A DNA stretch of 5,657 nt from Myxococcaceae bacterium (GTDB lineage: Bacteria > Myxococcota > Myxococcia > Myxococcales > Myxococcaceae). The number at the start of each line of letters is the position of its first letter. Position 1 is the first letter of the stretch. The stretch lies in the NCBI GenBank assembly GCA_018262385.1, contig JAGSPQ010000291.1, forward strand, positions 1-5,657, in the 5' to 3' direction. Below are positions 1-5,657 of the stretch, piece by piece. A program made the position numbers and the translations under genes. The notes beneath the pieces are model-generated. The model was not told the origin of the DNA. It worked only from the letters and a program-made list of their open reading frames with translations, and searched no databases.

Positions 1-740
1 TTCGCCACCCAGGCCGGCATCAGCGTGCCCCACGCCTGACCGACCGCCGAGAGGGCGAAGAGGAGGAAGAACAGCGCGCGCACCTGCGGCTGGTGCCACG
101 CCCACTTCACCGCCTCGCTGATCGGCACCGCCGCCGGCGCAGGCTGGGCCACCGCGTTCGGCACCGGCAGCGCCAGCACCGCGGCGATCACCGCGAGGAA
201 GCTGACCGCGTTGATCGCGAAGCACCACCCTTCGCCCCACTGGGCGACGATCAGCCCTCCGATCGAGGGGCCGAGGATCCGCATCACCGTCACCAGGGTG
301 GAGTTGATCGCCACCACGTTGGGCAGATCGTCCCCCGCCAGCTCGGCGAGCATCATCTGCCGGGCGGGGATCTCGAACGGGTAGGTCAGCCCGAGCATCA
401 CCCCCAGCAGCAGCACGTGCGACGGCTTCACCCAGCCGCTGAGCGCCAGTGCCGCCAGCGAAGAGGCCTGGAGCGCGGCGACCGCCAGCGCGACCACCAC
501 CACCGTCTTGCGCGGCGCCCGCTCGGCGACCGAGCCGGCCCAGGCGCCCAGCAGCAGCGAGGGCAGCTGACTGCAGAAGGTGAGCAGCCCCAGCATCTGG
601 GTCGAGCCGGTGAGCCGCCAGACCAGCCACTGCTGGGCGACCGGCTGCATCCAGCTGCCCAGCAACGAGATCGAGTGGCCGGCGAAGAACAGCCGCAGGG
701 CCGGCCGGCCGAAGCTGCGCAGGGTGCGGGGGAGCTCCAC
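1..740 (-). CDS. MFS transporter, MFS_3/EntS-like exporter (3' part beyond window)
   Basis: This is the N-terminal 246 residues of a major facilitator superfamily transporter; the C-terminal part lies left of base 1. The frame is open from a GTG at 740-738 (residues [19 protein letters not shown]). An in-frame TGA at 782-780 limits the start, and GTG is the only usual start codon between them; no clear Shine-Dalgarno sequence precedes it. Visible features are a first membrane segment around residues 14-30, a loop [10 protein letters not shown] at 69-78 matching MFS motif A (acidic residue then basic residues after helix 2), and further helices near 79-100, 108-122, 155-167, 173-192 and 221-245. 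The stretch [13 protein letters not shown] (122-134), followed by [10 protein letters not shown] and [11 protein letters not shown], is characteristic of the MFS_3 ('transmembrane secretion effector', EntS-like) branch, usually proton-driven drug or siderophore exporters of the inner membrane. The substrate cannot be read from sequence. The gene is divergent from kynA. Confidence 0.9.
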   Translation of the reverse strand, partial: MELPRTLRSFGRPALRLFFAGHSISLLGSWMQPVAQQWLVWRLTGSTQMLGLLTFCSQLPSLLLGAWAGSVAERAPRKTVVVVALAVAALQASSLAALALSGWVKPSHVLLLGVMLGLTYPFEIPARQMMLAELAGDDLPNVVAINSTLVTVMRILGPSIGGLIVAQWGEGWCFAINAVSFLAVIAAVLALPVPNAVAQPAPAAVPISEAVKWAWHQPQVRALFFLLFALSAVGQAWGTLMPAWVA

Positions 741-831
741 TGTTCGACAGCTGACCCGTCGTCGGGGCCGATTGCGACCTCAATTTTCTTGCCCGCCGCA
801 CCCGGCGGGTTCGACGTACCATCCGCCCGCC
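741..831. promoter_or_regulatory. divergent intergenic region between MFS gene and kynA
   Basis: These 91 bases separate the GTG start of the leftward exporter from the ATG start of rightward kynA, so promoters for both genes are expected here. The only AT-rich patch is around 779-790 (CTCAATTTTCTT), a plausible melting region, but I could not place convincing -35/-10 pairs in either direction. There is no good Shine-Dalgarno sequence before the kynA ATG. A perfect 7-bp inverted repeat (792-809) lies in the kynA leader, and a short palindrome CTGTTCGACAG (740-750) abuts the exporter start. The promoter role is inferred from gene orientation. Confidence 0.5.
792..809. repeat. 7-bp inverted repeat in kynA leader
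   Basis: CCCGCCG (792-798) pairs perfectly with CGGCGGG (803-809) around the 4-base loop CACC, ending 22 bases before the kynA ATG. The stem is all G:C. No T-run follows on either strand, so it is not a classical intrinsic terminator. It could be an operator half-site pair or an RNA hairpin in the kynA leader, or chance in GC-rich DNA. Confidence 0.35.
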
Positions 832-1680
832 ATGAATCAACGCGAGTTCGAGAAGGGGATCCACACCGACCTCAAGCAGGAAGAGAGCTACGGCGGGTAC
901 CTGCGGCTGGACCTGGTCTTGAGCGCCCAGCAGCCGCGCAGCCCCCAGCACGACGAGATGCTGTTCATCATTCAGCATCAGACCAGCGAGCTGTGGATGA
1001 AGCTGATGCTCCACGAGCTCGACGCGGCGGTGAAGTTCATCCAGGCCGACAACCTCGAGGGCTCGTTCAAGATCTTCGCCCGGGTCGGCCACATCCAGCG
1101 GATGCTGTTCGAGCAGTGGAGCGTGCTCGAGACGATGACCCCGTCGGAGTACCTCACCTTCCGCGGGGCGCTGGGGCGCAGCAGCGGCTTTCAGAGCTAC
1201 CAGTACCGGGCGATCGAGTTCGTGCTCGGGAACAAGGACGCCAACACCCTGAAGCCGCACCTGCACGACCCGCCGCTCTACGCCTCGCTCGATGCCCGGC
1301 TGCGCCAGCCGTCGGTCTACGACGAGTTCCTGCGCTGGCTGGCGCGGCACGGCCACCCGGTGCCGAAGGAGCGGGTCGAGCGCGACTGGACCCAGCCCTA
1401 CGAGCGCCACCCGGCGGTGATGCAGGTCTTCCAGCGGATCTACGAGAACACCGCCGAGCACTGGGACGCCTACGAGATGGCCGAGAAGCTGGTCGACGTG
1501 GAAGAACGATTCCTCCTCTGGCGGTTTCGTCACATGAAGACGGTGCAGCGGATCATCGGCTTCAAGCCGGGCACCGGCGGCAGCAGCGGGGTCTCGTTCC
1601 TGAAGAAGGCGCTCGACGTGACCTTCTTCCCCGAGCTGTGGGACGTTCGCACCGAGCTGCAGCCCCCGGCGGCGAAGTAA
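832..1680 (+). CDS. kynA: tryptophan 2,3-dioxygenase
   Basis: This is a complete 282-residue heme enzyme that oxidises L-tryptophan with O2 to N-formyl-L-kynurenine, the first step of kynurenine-pathway degradation; family members are cytoplasmic homotetramers. The length fits bacterial TDOs (about 280-300). All residues known from the Xanthomonas campestris structure are found at a constant offset of six: F45 and H49 (in [13 protein letters not shown], the distal histidine), Y107 and R111 (substrate carboxylate), S118 (in SSGFQS), H234 (in [11 protein letters not shown], the proximal heme ligand) and T248 in the GTGGSSG loop (247-253). The N-terminus [19 protein letters not shown] also fits the family, which supports the ATG at 832 over longer upstream reading. 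No strong ribosome binding site is visible. The gene is divergent from an MFS exporter and lies 69 bp upstream of the TerC gene. No kynurenine formamidase, kynureninase or other pathway gene is visible, so the fate of the product is unknown. Confidence 0.97.
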   Translation: MNQREFEKGIHTDLKQEESYGGYLRLDLVLSAQQPRSPQHDEMLFIIQHQTSELWMKLMLHELDAAVKFIQADNLEGSFKIFARVGHIQRMLFEQWSVLETMTPSEYLTFRGALGRSSGFQSYQYRAIEFVLGNKDANTLKPHLHDPPLYASLDARLRQPSVYDEFLRWLARHGHPVPKERVERDWTQPYERHPAVMQVFQRIYENTAEHWDAYEMAEKLVDVEERFLLWRFRHMKTVQRIIGFKPGTGGSSGVSFLKKALDVTFFPELWDVRTELQPPAAK

Positions 1681-1749
1681 CGTTTTGTCTAACTAACGGC
1701 AGCGATTAATCTAGTTTCTAAACTCCACCTCCGCCCTTACCTAGGGGGG
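1681..1749 (+). promoter_or_regulatory. AT-rich spacer and ribosome binding site of TerC gene
   Basis: The 69 bases between the kynA stop and the TerC start are strikingly AT-rich against their surroundings; the first 50 are 40% GC. A weak sigma70-like pair is possible: TTGTCT (1685-1690, 4 of 6 matches) and TAATCT (1707-1712, 3 of 6), 16 bases apart. A short inverted repeat AGTTT-CT-AAACT (1713-1724) overlaps the downstream part. AGGGGGG (1743-1749) directly before the ATG is the likely ribosome binding site, about four bases from the core AGG to the start. No hairpin plus T-run terminator for kynA is visible. The composition suggests that the TerC gene has its own promoter rather than relying only on read-through from kynA. 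Confidence 0.45.
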
Positions 1750-2685
1750 ATGGAGACGATCGGCAGCCCGTTGCTGTGGGGTGGGTTCCTCGCGTTCGTG
1801 GCGTTGATGCTCGCCCTCGACCTCGGGGTCTTTCACAAGAAGGCGCACGCGGTCGGCTTCAAGGAAGCGGCGATCTGGAGCGCGGTCTGGGTCAGCCTCT
1901 CGCTGCTGTTCAACGCTGGCCTGGCGTGGAAGTTCGGCTCGACCCGAGGGATGGAGTTCCTCACCGGCTACCTGCTGGAGAAGTCGCTCTCGATCGACAA
2001 CGTCTTCGTCTTCATCGTCATCTTCTCCACCCTGAAGATCCCCGGGCCCTCGCAGCACCGGGTGCTGTTCTGGGGAATCCTCGCCGCGCTGGTGTTGAGG
2101 GCGGTGATGATCTTCGCCGGGGCGGCGCTGCTGACCCGCTTCCACTGGCTGATCTACGTCTTCGGCGCCTTCCTGATCTTCACCGGGGTGCAGCTGTACC
2201 GGCAGTGGCGCAGCGGGGCCGACGAGGGCAGCAAGCTGATCAAGCTGGCCTACAAGTACGTGCCGTCCACCCCCCACCTCCACGGGGAGCACTTCTTCAC
2301 CATCGAGAACGGCAGGAGGCTGGCGACCCCGCTGTTCATGGCGCTGGTGCTGGTCGAGCTGAGCGACGTGGTGTTCGCGCTCGACTCGATCCCCGCGATC
2401 TTCGCGGTGACCACCGACCCGTTCATCGTCTTCACCTCGAACATCTTCGCGATCCTCGGGCTGCGCAGCCTCTACTTCCTGCTCTCGGGGATGGTGGACA
2501 AGTTCCACTACCTCAAGCCGTCGCTGGCCGGAGTGCTGCTGTTCGTCGGGACGAAGATGGCGCTCGCCGACGTGGTGAAGCTGCCGTCGTGGGTGTCGCT
2601 GTTGGTGATCGCCGGCCTGCTCGGAGCGGGAGTCGCCGCCTCGCTGCGCTGGGCGCCGCGGCCCGCTCCGCACCACCCCGCCTAG
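1750..2685 (+). CDS. TerC/Alx-family integral membrane protein, probable metal-ion transporter
   Basis: This is a complete 311-residue polytopic inner-membrane protein with about nine hydrophobic segments (near 7-27, 41-60, 83-97, 105-125, 131-150, 193-219, 226-246, 256-276 and 282-300). Family hallmarks are the N-terminal LALDLGVFHKKAH (21-33), EKSLSIDNVFVF (77-88) and ELSDVVFALDSIPAIFAVTT (203-222). Their membrane-embedded acidic and polar residues D24, E77, D83, N84, E203, D206 and D212 are candidates for ion coordination. Characterised relatives are E. coli Alx, a manganese exporter, and the Bacillus TerC paralogues that export Mn2+ to extracytoplasmic enzymes; manganese handling here is inferred. 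The name TerC comes from tellurite-resistance operons, but no terZABDE gene is nearby, so tellurite resistance is not supported. The ATG at 1750 is the only usual start after the in-frame stop at 1690-1692 and has a G-rich ribosome binding site. The 3' end overlaps the convergent tamB by four bases. Confidence 0.94.
   Translation: METIGSPLLWGGFLAFVALMLALDLGVFHKKAHAVGFKEAAIWSAVWVSLSLLFNAGLAWKFGSTRGMEFLTGYLLEKSLSIDNVFVFIVIFSTLKIPGPSQHRVLFWGILAALVLRAVMIFAGAALLTRFHWLIYVFGAFLIFTGVQLYRQWRSGADEGSKLIKLAYKYVPSTPHLHGEHFFTIENGRRLATPLFMALVLVELSDVVFALDSIPAIFAVTTDPFIVFTSNIFAILGLRSLYFLLSGMVDKFHYLKPSLAGVLLFVGTKMALADVVKLPSWVSLLVIAGLLGAGVAASLRWAPRPAPHHPA
2622..2670. repeat. 9-bp inverted repeat at 3' end of TerC gene
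   Basis: CGGAGCGGG (2622-2630) and CCCGCTCCG (2662-2670) are perfect reverse complements separated by 31 bases, ending 12 bases before the TerC stop codon. On RNA this gives a GC-only stem in either direction, so it could slow or end transcription from both converging genes, but no T-run follows. It lies wholly within coding sequence and may be a chance result of high GC content. Confidence 0.3.
2682..2685. other. 4-base convergent stop overlap (CTAG)
   Basis: The palindrome CTAG carries both stop codons. On the plus strand TAG (2683-2685) ends the TerC gene; on the minus strand TAG (2684-2682) ends tamB. There is therefore no intergenic space for a separate terminator between these tail-to-tail genes. 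Confidence 0.95.
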
Positions 2686-5657
2686 AAGTCCCGGCTCCAC
2701 ACCAGCTCGGCCCCGACGGAGGGCGCGTCCCCGGCGGTGGTCTCGAGGACCCACGACCTGGGCAGCTGGTACTCGAGCTTCGCCGCGACGGCGTTCTGCC
2801 CCTTGGCGCGATCGGCGCCGAGGTCGAGCTGGAGGCCGACGTAGGCGCGATCCGAGAGGTAGACGCCCGCTTCCAACCGCGCGTCCTGGATCCCGCTGTC
2901 CCCGGACTCGATCGACAGCACATCGAGCGGCAGGCGCTTGGCCACCAGCGTCTTGAGCTGAGAGGCGACGACCGAGCCGAGCAGGCTGGCGGCGTCGGCG
3001 CCGGACACCGAGCTGCCGCCGCCCCGCTTCAAGGTGCGCCGGCCGGTGGTGAGCAGGATGAGCAGCTCCGAGTCGGGCAGCGGCGGCTGGCTGTTGAGCC
3101 GGAGCGAGGCGTCTTTCCCCCTGCCGATCACGTTCACGTAGACGGTGACGTTCTCGCGCTCGTTGACGTGGATCGCGGTGACGTTGAGGTACGGCTGGCT
3201 GGCAATGCCGTTGAAGCGCACCTGCGAGTTCTTCTGCATGTCGAAGCGGCGGCCGAGCACGTCGACCCGGCCGCGCATCACGTTGGCTTCGCCGTAGATC
3301 AGGACCCGATCGGTGTAGTCGATGCGGAAGCCCTCGCTCAGCCCCAGCTCGAGGTTGAGGTCCGAGCTCTTCACCCACAGGTTGCGCGGAGCGTCGATCG
3401 TCACCCGAAATGCCCGGGTGGCGTCGAGCGAGGCCTGAATCGCGGCCGCGTCGGGCTTCTTCTTCCTCTTCTTCACCGGCACGCCATTGCGCACCAGCAC
3501 GATGTCCGGCGGCCGCGCGAGCTCCTGGAGGTCCTTGCGCTTCACGTCGGGCAGCTCGATGTGGGCTTCGGGGATCGCCAGCCGCTGGATGTTGATCAGC
3601 CGCGGCGACGCCTCGCCCGCGACGGTCAGCCGGGCGGTCGCGATCGCCAGCAACTGGTCATCGGTGACGATCGGAAACCTGGACATCTCTCCCGCCCCGC
3701 TCAAGGTGAAGCTGCCTGGACGATCGCGCACCGCCTTGCCGGTCAGCGACAGCTTGCCTCCCCCGGCGCTCGCGACGAGCTCGTGCAGGGTGTAGCCGGC
3801 GTTGTTGCCGCTCAGCAGCAGGTGGACCTCGCGGTATTCGCCAAAGCCCGAGAGGCCCAGGCGCCCCCGGGTCCACTCCAGGGTTCCGTCGAAGCCCGGG
3901 TTTCCCAGCTCGCCGTCGACCTTCAGGTCGACCTTCAGCATCCCGGCCAGGGTCCGCACCATCGGGTGGGCGCCGGAGAAGAAGCCGACGTCGAAGTTGG
4001 CGGCGCTGACGGCCGCCTTCAGCGGCGCCTGGCGGATCGCCAGCCCCTTGCGCACCGCCGGCACCGAGATGTCGAGCTCGAGCTCGCCATTGGCGTGGAG
4101 CCGGCCGACGCTGGTGAGCGCCACCCCGAAGACGTGCTTGCGCGCGTGGTAGTCCCAGCTGAGGTTCGCCTGGCCGAGCGCGACGCTTCCCACCTTCAGC
4201 TGCTCGAGGGTGCCGCGCATCGAGCCCCTGGGCGCCGCGGCGGTGCCTCGCACCGACAGCTGGGCCTGGAGGGTGCCGGTGGGCGGCGCCTCTTCGCCCT
4301 CGACCGGCACGAAGAGGTCGGCCATCGCGACCGGCCCCAGCTCGGCGTCGACCAGCACCCCGGTTTCCATCAGCGCCGCCTCGTCGCGGACCCGCTCGAG
4401 CGGCCCGCCCATTCGCCCGGTCAGCACCAGCACCGGCCGGGTGACGCGCAGCAAGGTCAGCTTCACCCGGCTGTCGTCGCGGGTGGTGGTGAGGGTGGAA
4501 GACAGCTCGAGCGGCTGCATCCCGTCGCCCTGCAGGCCGATCACTCCCACCGTCGCCTCGAGATCCGGGTGGGTCAGCGTCCCGGTGCCGCGCGCCGTCA
4601 GGTGCAGCTTGCCCCTCAGCGGGCTCGACAGCTGCACCACCGGCCCCAGCTTCAACAGGTCGATGCCGGTGGCTTCGAGGTTCACCTCCATCGGGGTCAG
4701 CAGCCAGTTGATCCCCTTCGCCGCCGGGGCCGGGCCGTAGCGCGGGGCGGGCGGCAGGTACGCGTCGAGCAGCTGCGCGAACGTGTAGGGGACCTTCAGC
4801 TTCAGCTGGGTCAGCCCCCCGAGCGCGTTGACGGCGAGCGAGACCTCCGGGTGGTGCTCGGCGTCTGCGCCCAGCGAGAGCACCGTCCGGTCGAGAGCGA
4901 TCGCCGTCGCCCCGGGGATCACCTTCCCCTTCGGCGCGCAGGGGCCGTGGCACACCCGCAGGTTGGGGCTCTCGAGCTGAAGGCTGGGCCGGGGGTGGTC
5001 GAGGGTCCCTTCGAGCTCGAGGCTGGTCGTCACTGCGCCGTCGACGGGCAGCTCGCCTCCGAACGCCATCGCCGCCCCCGACAGCTGCAGCGCGCTGGTG
5101 GTCAGCCGCACCATCACCGGCTGCGCCTTTCCCGCCTTGCGACCCAGCGGCAGCGAGAAGTCGCCCGCCAGCTGGCCCAGCGAGGTGTCGGCGGTCAGCT
5201 CGCCGTCGATCCGCTCCGCGGCGGTGTGGGTCCTGGCCACCAGGGTGATGCCGGTCAGCCCCTTGAAGGTGCCGGTGTGCCAGGCCAGCGCGAGGTCGGT
5301 CTGGAGCTTCTGGCTCGGGCCATACGCCTTCGCCGTCGCATCCACCCACCCGCCCAGCTTCAGCGCCGCGGGGACCAGCGGCCCGGGCAGGCGGGCCACG
5401 TCGAGGTGCTCCAGCTGGGCGCTCGCCAGCAGCTGGCCGGCCCGGCGACTGCCCGAGACGACGACCCGCTGATCGTCCGCGCGCAGCGCAAGCGGCTCGG
5501 CCGACACGTCGCCTTCTTCCGTCCAGCCGACATGGGCTGGAGCCTCGAGCGTCCACTGCAGCTTCGGGTACTCGAGGGTCAGCGCCGAGACGAGGAGCCC
5601 GTGGTTGTCCGGGTCGAGGGTGCCTTCGACCGACAGGCTCATTGCCAGCGTCGCCAG
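2682..5657 (-). CDS. tamB: TamB-family translocation/assembly module protein (DUF490), 5' end beyond window
   Basis: These are the C-terminal 991 residues of a very large envelope protein. The frame is open to the right edge, so the ATG at 5642-5640 is probably internal. TamB proteins are anchored in the inner membrane and span the periplasm as a long beta-taco, working with the outer-membrane protein TamA in outer-membrane protein assembly and, in AsmA-like relatives, phospholipid transport. Numbering from the first residue in the window, most of the chain is alternating beta-strand sequence with recurring turns of the type G-x-L-x-x-P (near 12, 217, 359 and 582, with a degenerate copy GTAAAP near 471). 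The DUF490 domain covers roughly the last 370 residues, with conserved blocks GRVDVLGRRF plus VRFNGIASQPYLNVTA (about 796-828) and LPDSELLILLTTGR (860-873). The chain ends in SRDF. Oddities are a CHGPC pair (236-240), a KKRKKK run (729-734) and a beta-signal-like tail (980-987). A tamA partner, if adjacent, would lie beyond the right edge. Confidence 0.9.
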   Translation of the reverse strand: MATLAMSLSVEGTLDPDNHGLLVSALTLEYPKLQWTLEAPAHVGWTEEGDVSAEPLALRADDQRVVVSGSRRAGQLLASAQLEHLDVARLPGPLVPAALKLGGWVDATAKAYGPSQKLQTDLALAWHTGTFKGLTGITLVARTHTAAERIDGELTADTSLGQLAGDFSLPLGRKAGKAQPVMVRLTTSALQLSGAAMAFGGELPVDGAVTTSLELEGTLDHPRPSLQLESPNLRVCHGPCAPKGKVIPGATAIALDRTVLSLGADAEHHPEVSLAVNALGGLTQLKLKVPYTFAQLLDAYLPPAPRYGPAPAAKGINWLLTPMEVNLEATGIDLLKLGPVVQLSSPLRGKLHLTARGTGTLTHPDLEATVGVIGLQGDGMQPLELSSTLTTTRDDSRVKLTLLRVTRPVLVLTGRMGGPLERVRDEAALMETGVLVDAELGPVAMADLFVPVEGEEAPPTGTLQAQLSVRGTAAAPRGSMRGTLEQLKVGSVALGQANLSWDYHARKHVFGVALTSVGRLHANGELELDISVPAVRKGLAIRQAPLKAAVSAANFDVGFFSGAHPMVRTLAGMLKVDLKVDGELGNPGFDGTLEWTRGRLGLSGFGEYREVHLLLSGNNAGYTLHELVASAGGGKLSLTGKAVRDRPGSFTLSGAGEMSRFPIVTDDQLLAIATARLTVAGEASPRLINIQRLAIPEAHIELPDVKRKDLQELARPPDIVLVRNGVPVKKRKKKPDAAAIQASLDATRAFRVTIDAPRNLWVKSSDLNLELGLSEGFRIDYTDRVLIYGEANVMRGRVDVLGRRFDMQKNSQVRFNGIASQPYLNVTAIHVNERENVTVYVNVIGRGKDASLRLNSQPPLPDSELLILLTTGRRTLKRGGGSSVSGADAASLLGSVVASQLKTLVAKRLPLDVLSIESGDSGIQDARLEAGVYLSDRAYVGLQLDLGADRAKGQNAVAAKLEYQLPRSWVLETTAGDAPSVGAELVWSRDF

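Noticed and set aside
731..738. Palindrome GGAGCTCC at the exporter start
   Set aside because: It lies in codons 1-4 of the exporter and is a short GC palindrome expected by chance; no second copy with meaningful spacing was seen.
580..831. N-terminal extension of kynA from an upstream ATG
   Set aside because: The extra 84 residues do not resemble any dioxygenase, overlap the divergent exporter gene antisense, and the ATG at 832 gives the normal family N-terminus.
93..1709. Long plus-strand open frame (538 codons) over the exporter and kynA
   Set aside because: The translation is Arg/His/Gln/Pro-rich with no domain. It runs antisense to a clear MFS protein and out of frame with kynA; it is an artefact of high GC.
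1750..2685. Tellurite-resistance locus
   Set aside because: Only the TerC-family protein is present; none of the accompanying terZABDE genes is visible, and this protein subfamily is more often tied to manganese.
1741..3378. Minus-strand open frame (545 codons) across the TerC gene and the end of tamB
   Set aside because: The product is low-complexity and charged, antisense to a well-supported TerC protein and in a different frame from tamB; no recognisable motif.
3658..5556. Second minus-strand open frame (632 codons) inside tamB
   Set aside because: It is an Arg/Ala/Gly/Pro-rich shadow in another frame of tamB, whose true frame shows beta-repeats and DUF490 motifs.
1..5657. CRISPR array, tRNA/rRNA, insertion sequence or phage genes
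   Set aside because: No regularly spaced repeats, RNA-gene signatures, transposase motifs or terminal repeats were seen on either strand; nearly all of the window is covered by four conserved genes.

Overview
The window reads as ordinary chromosomal DNA from a high-GC Gram-negative bacterium. Codons are strongly G/C-ending, and a TamB-type envelope protein implies an outer membrane. The styles of the tryptophan dioxygenase, TerC and TamB proteins suggest Myxococcota (Deltaproteobacteria in the older sense). That assignment is an inference from remembered family features, not from a search.

Layout: (i) 1-740, minus strand: the N-terminal 246 residues of an MFS_3/EntS-type major facilitator exporter, running off the left edge. 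(ii) 741-831: a 91-bp divergent intergenic region with an AT-rich core and a perfect 7-bp stem-loop. (iii) 832-1680, plus strand: a complete tryptophan 2,3-dioxygenase (kynA, 282 aa) with every heme- and substrate-binding residue I can place. (iv) 1681-1749: a short AT-rich spacer (40% GC over its first 50 bases) with a G-rich ribosome binding site. (v) 1750-2685, plus strand: a complete TerC/Alx-family membrane protein (311 aa). (vi) 2682-5657, minus strand: the C-terminal 991 residues of a TamB (DUF490) protein whose 5' end lies beyond the right edge. It converges on the TerC gene and overlaps it by four bases, CTAG, which supplies both stop codons.

The four genes do not form one pathway. 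kynA catalyses the first step of tryptophan degradation, but no other kynurenine-pathway gene is visible. The TerC protein probably handles metal ions, most likely manganese, at the inner membrane. TamB would bridge the periplasm to the outer membrane. The exporter is of unknown substrate. Nothing here looks mobile: I found no insertion sequence, tRNA, rRNA, CRISPR array or phage gene. I found no convincing novel system. The points worth a second look are the shared CTAG stop overlap, a CxxxC pair, a polybasic linker and a beta-signal-like C-terminus in TamB, the isolated kynA, the TerC gene without room for a yybP-ykoY riboswitch, and two inverted repeats.
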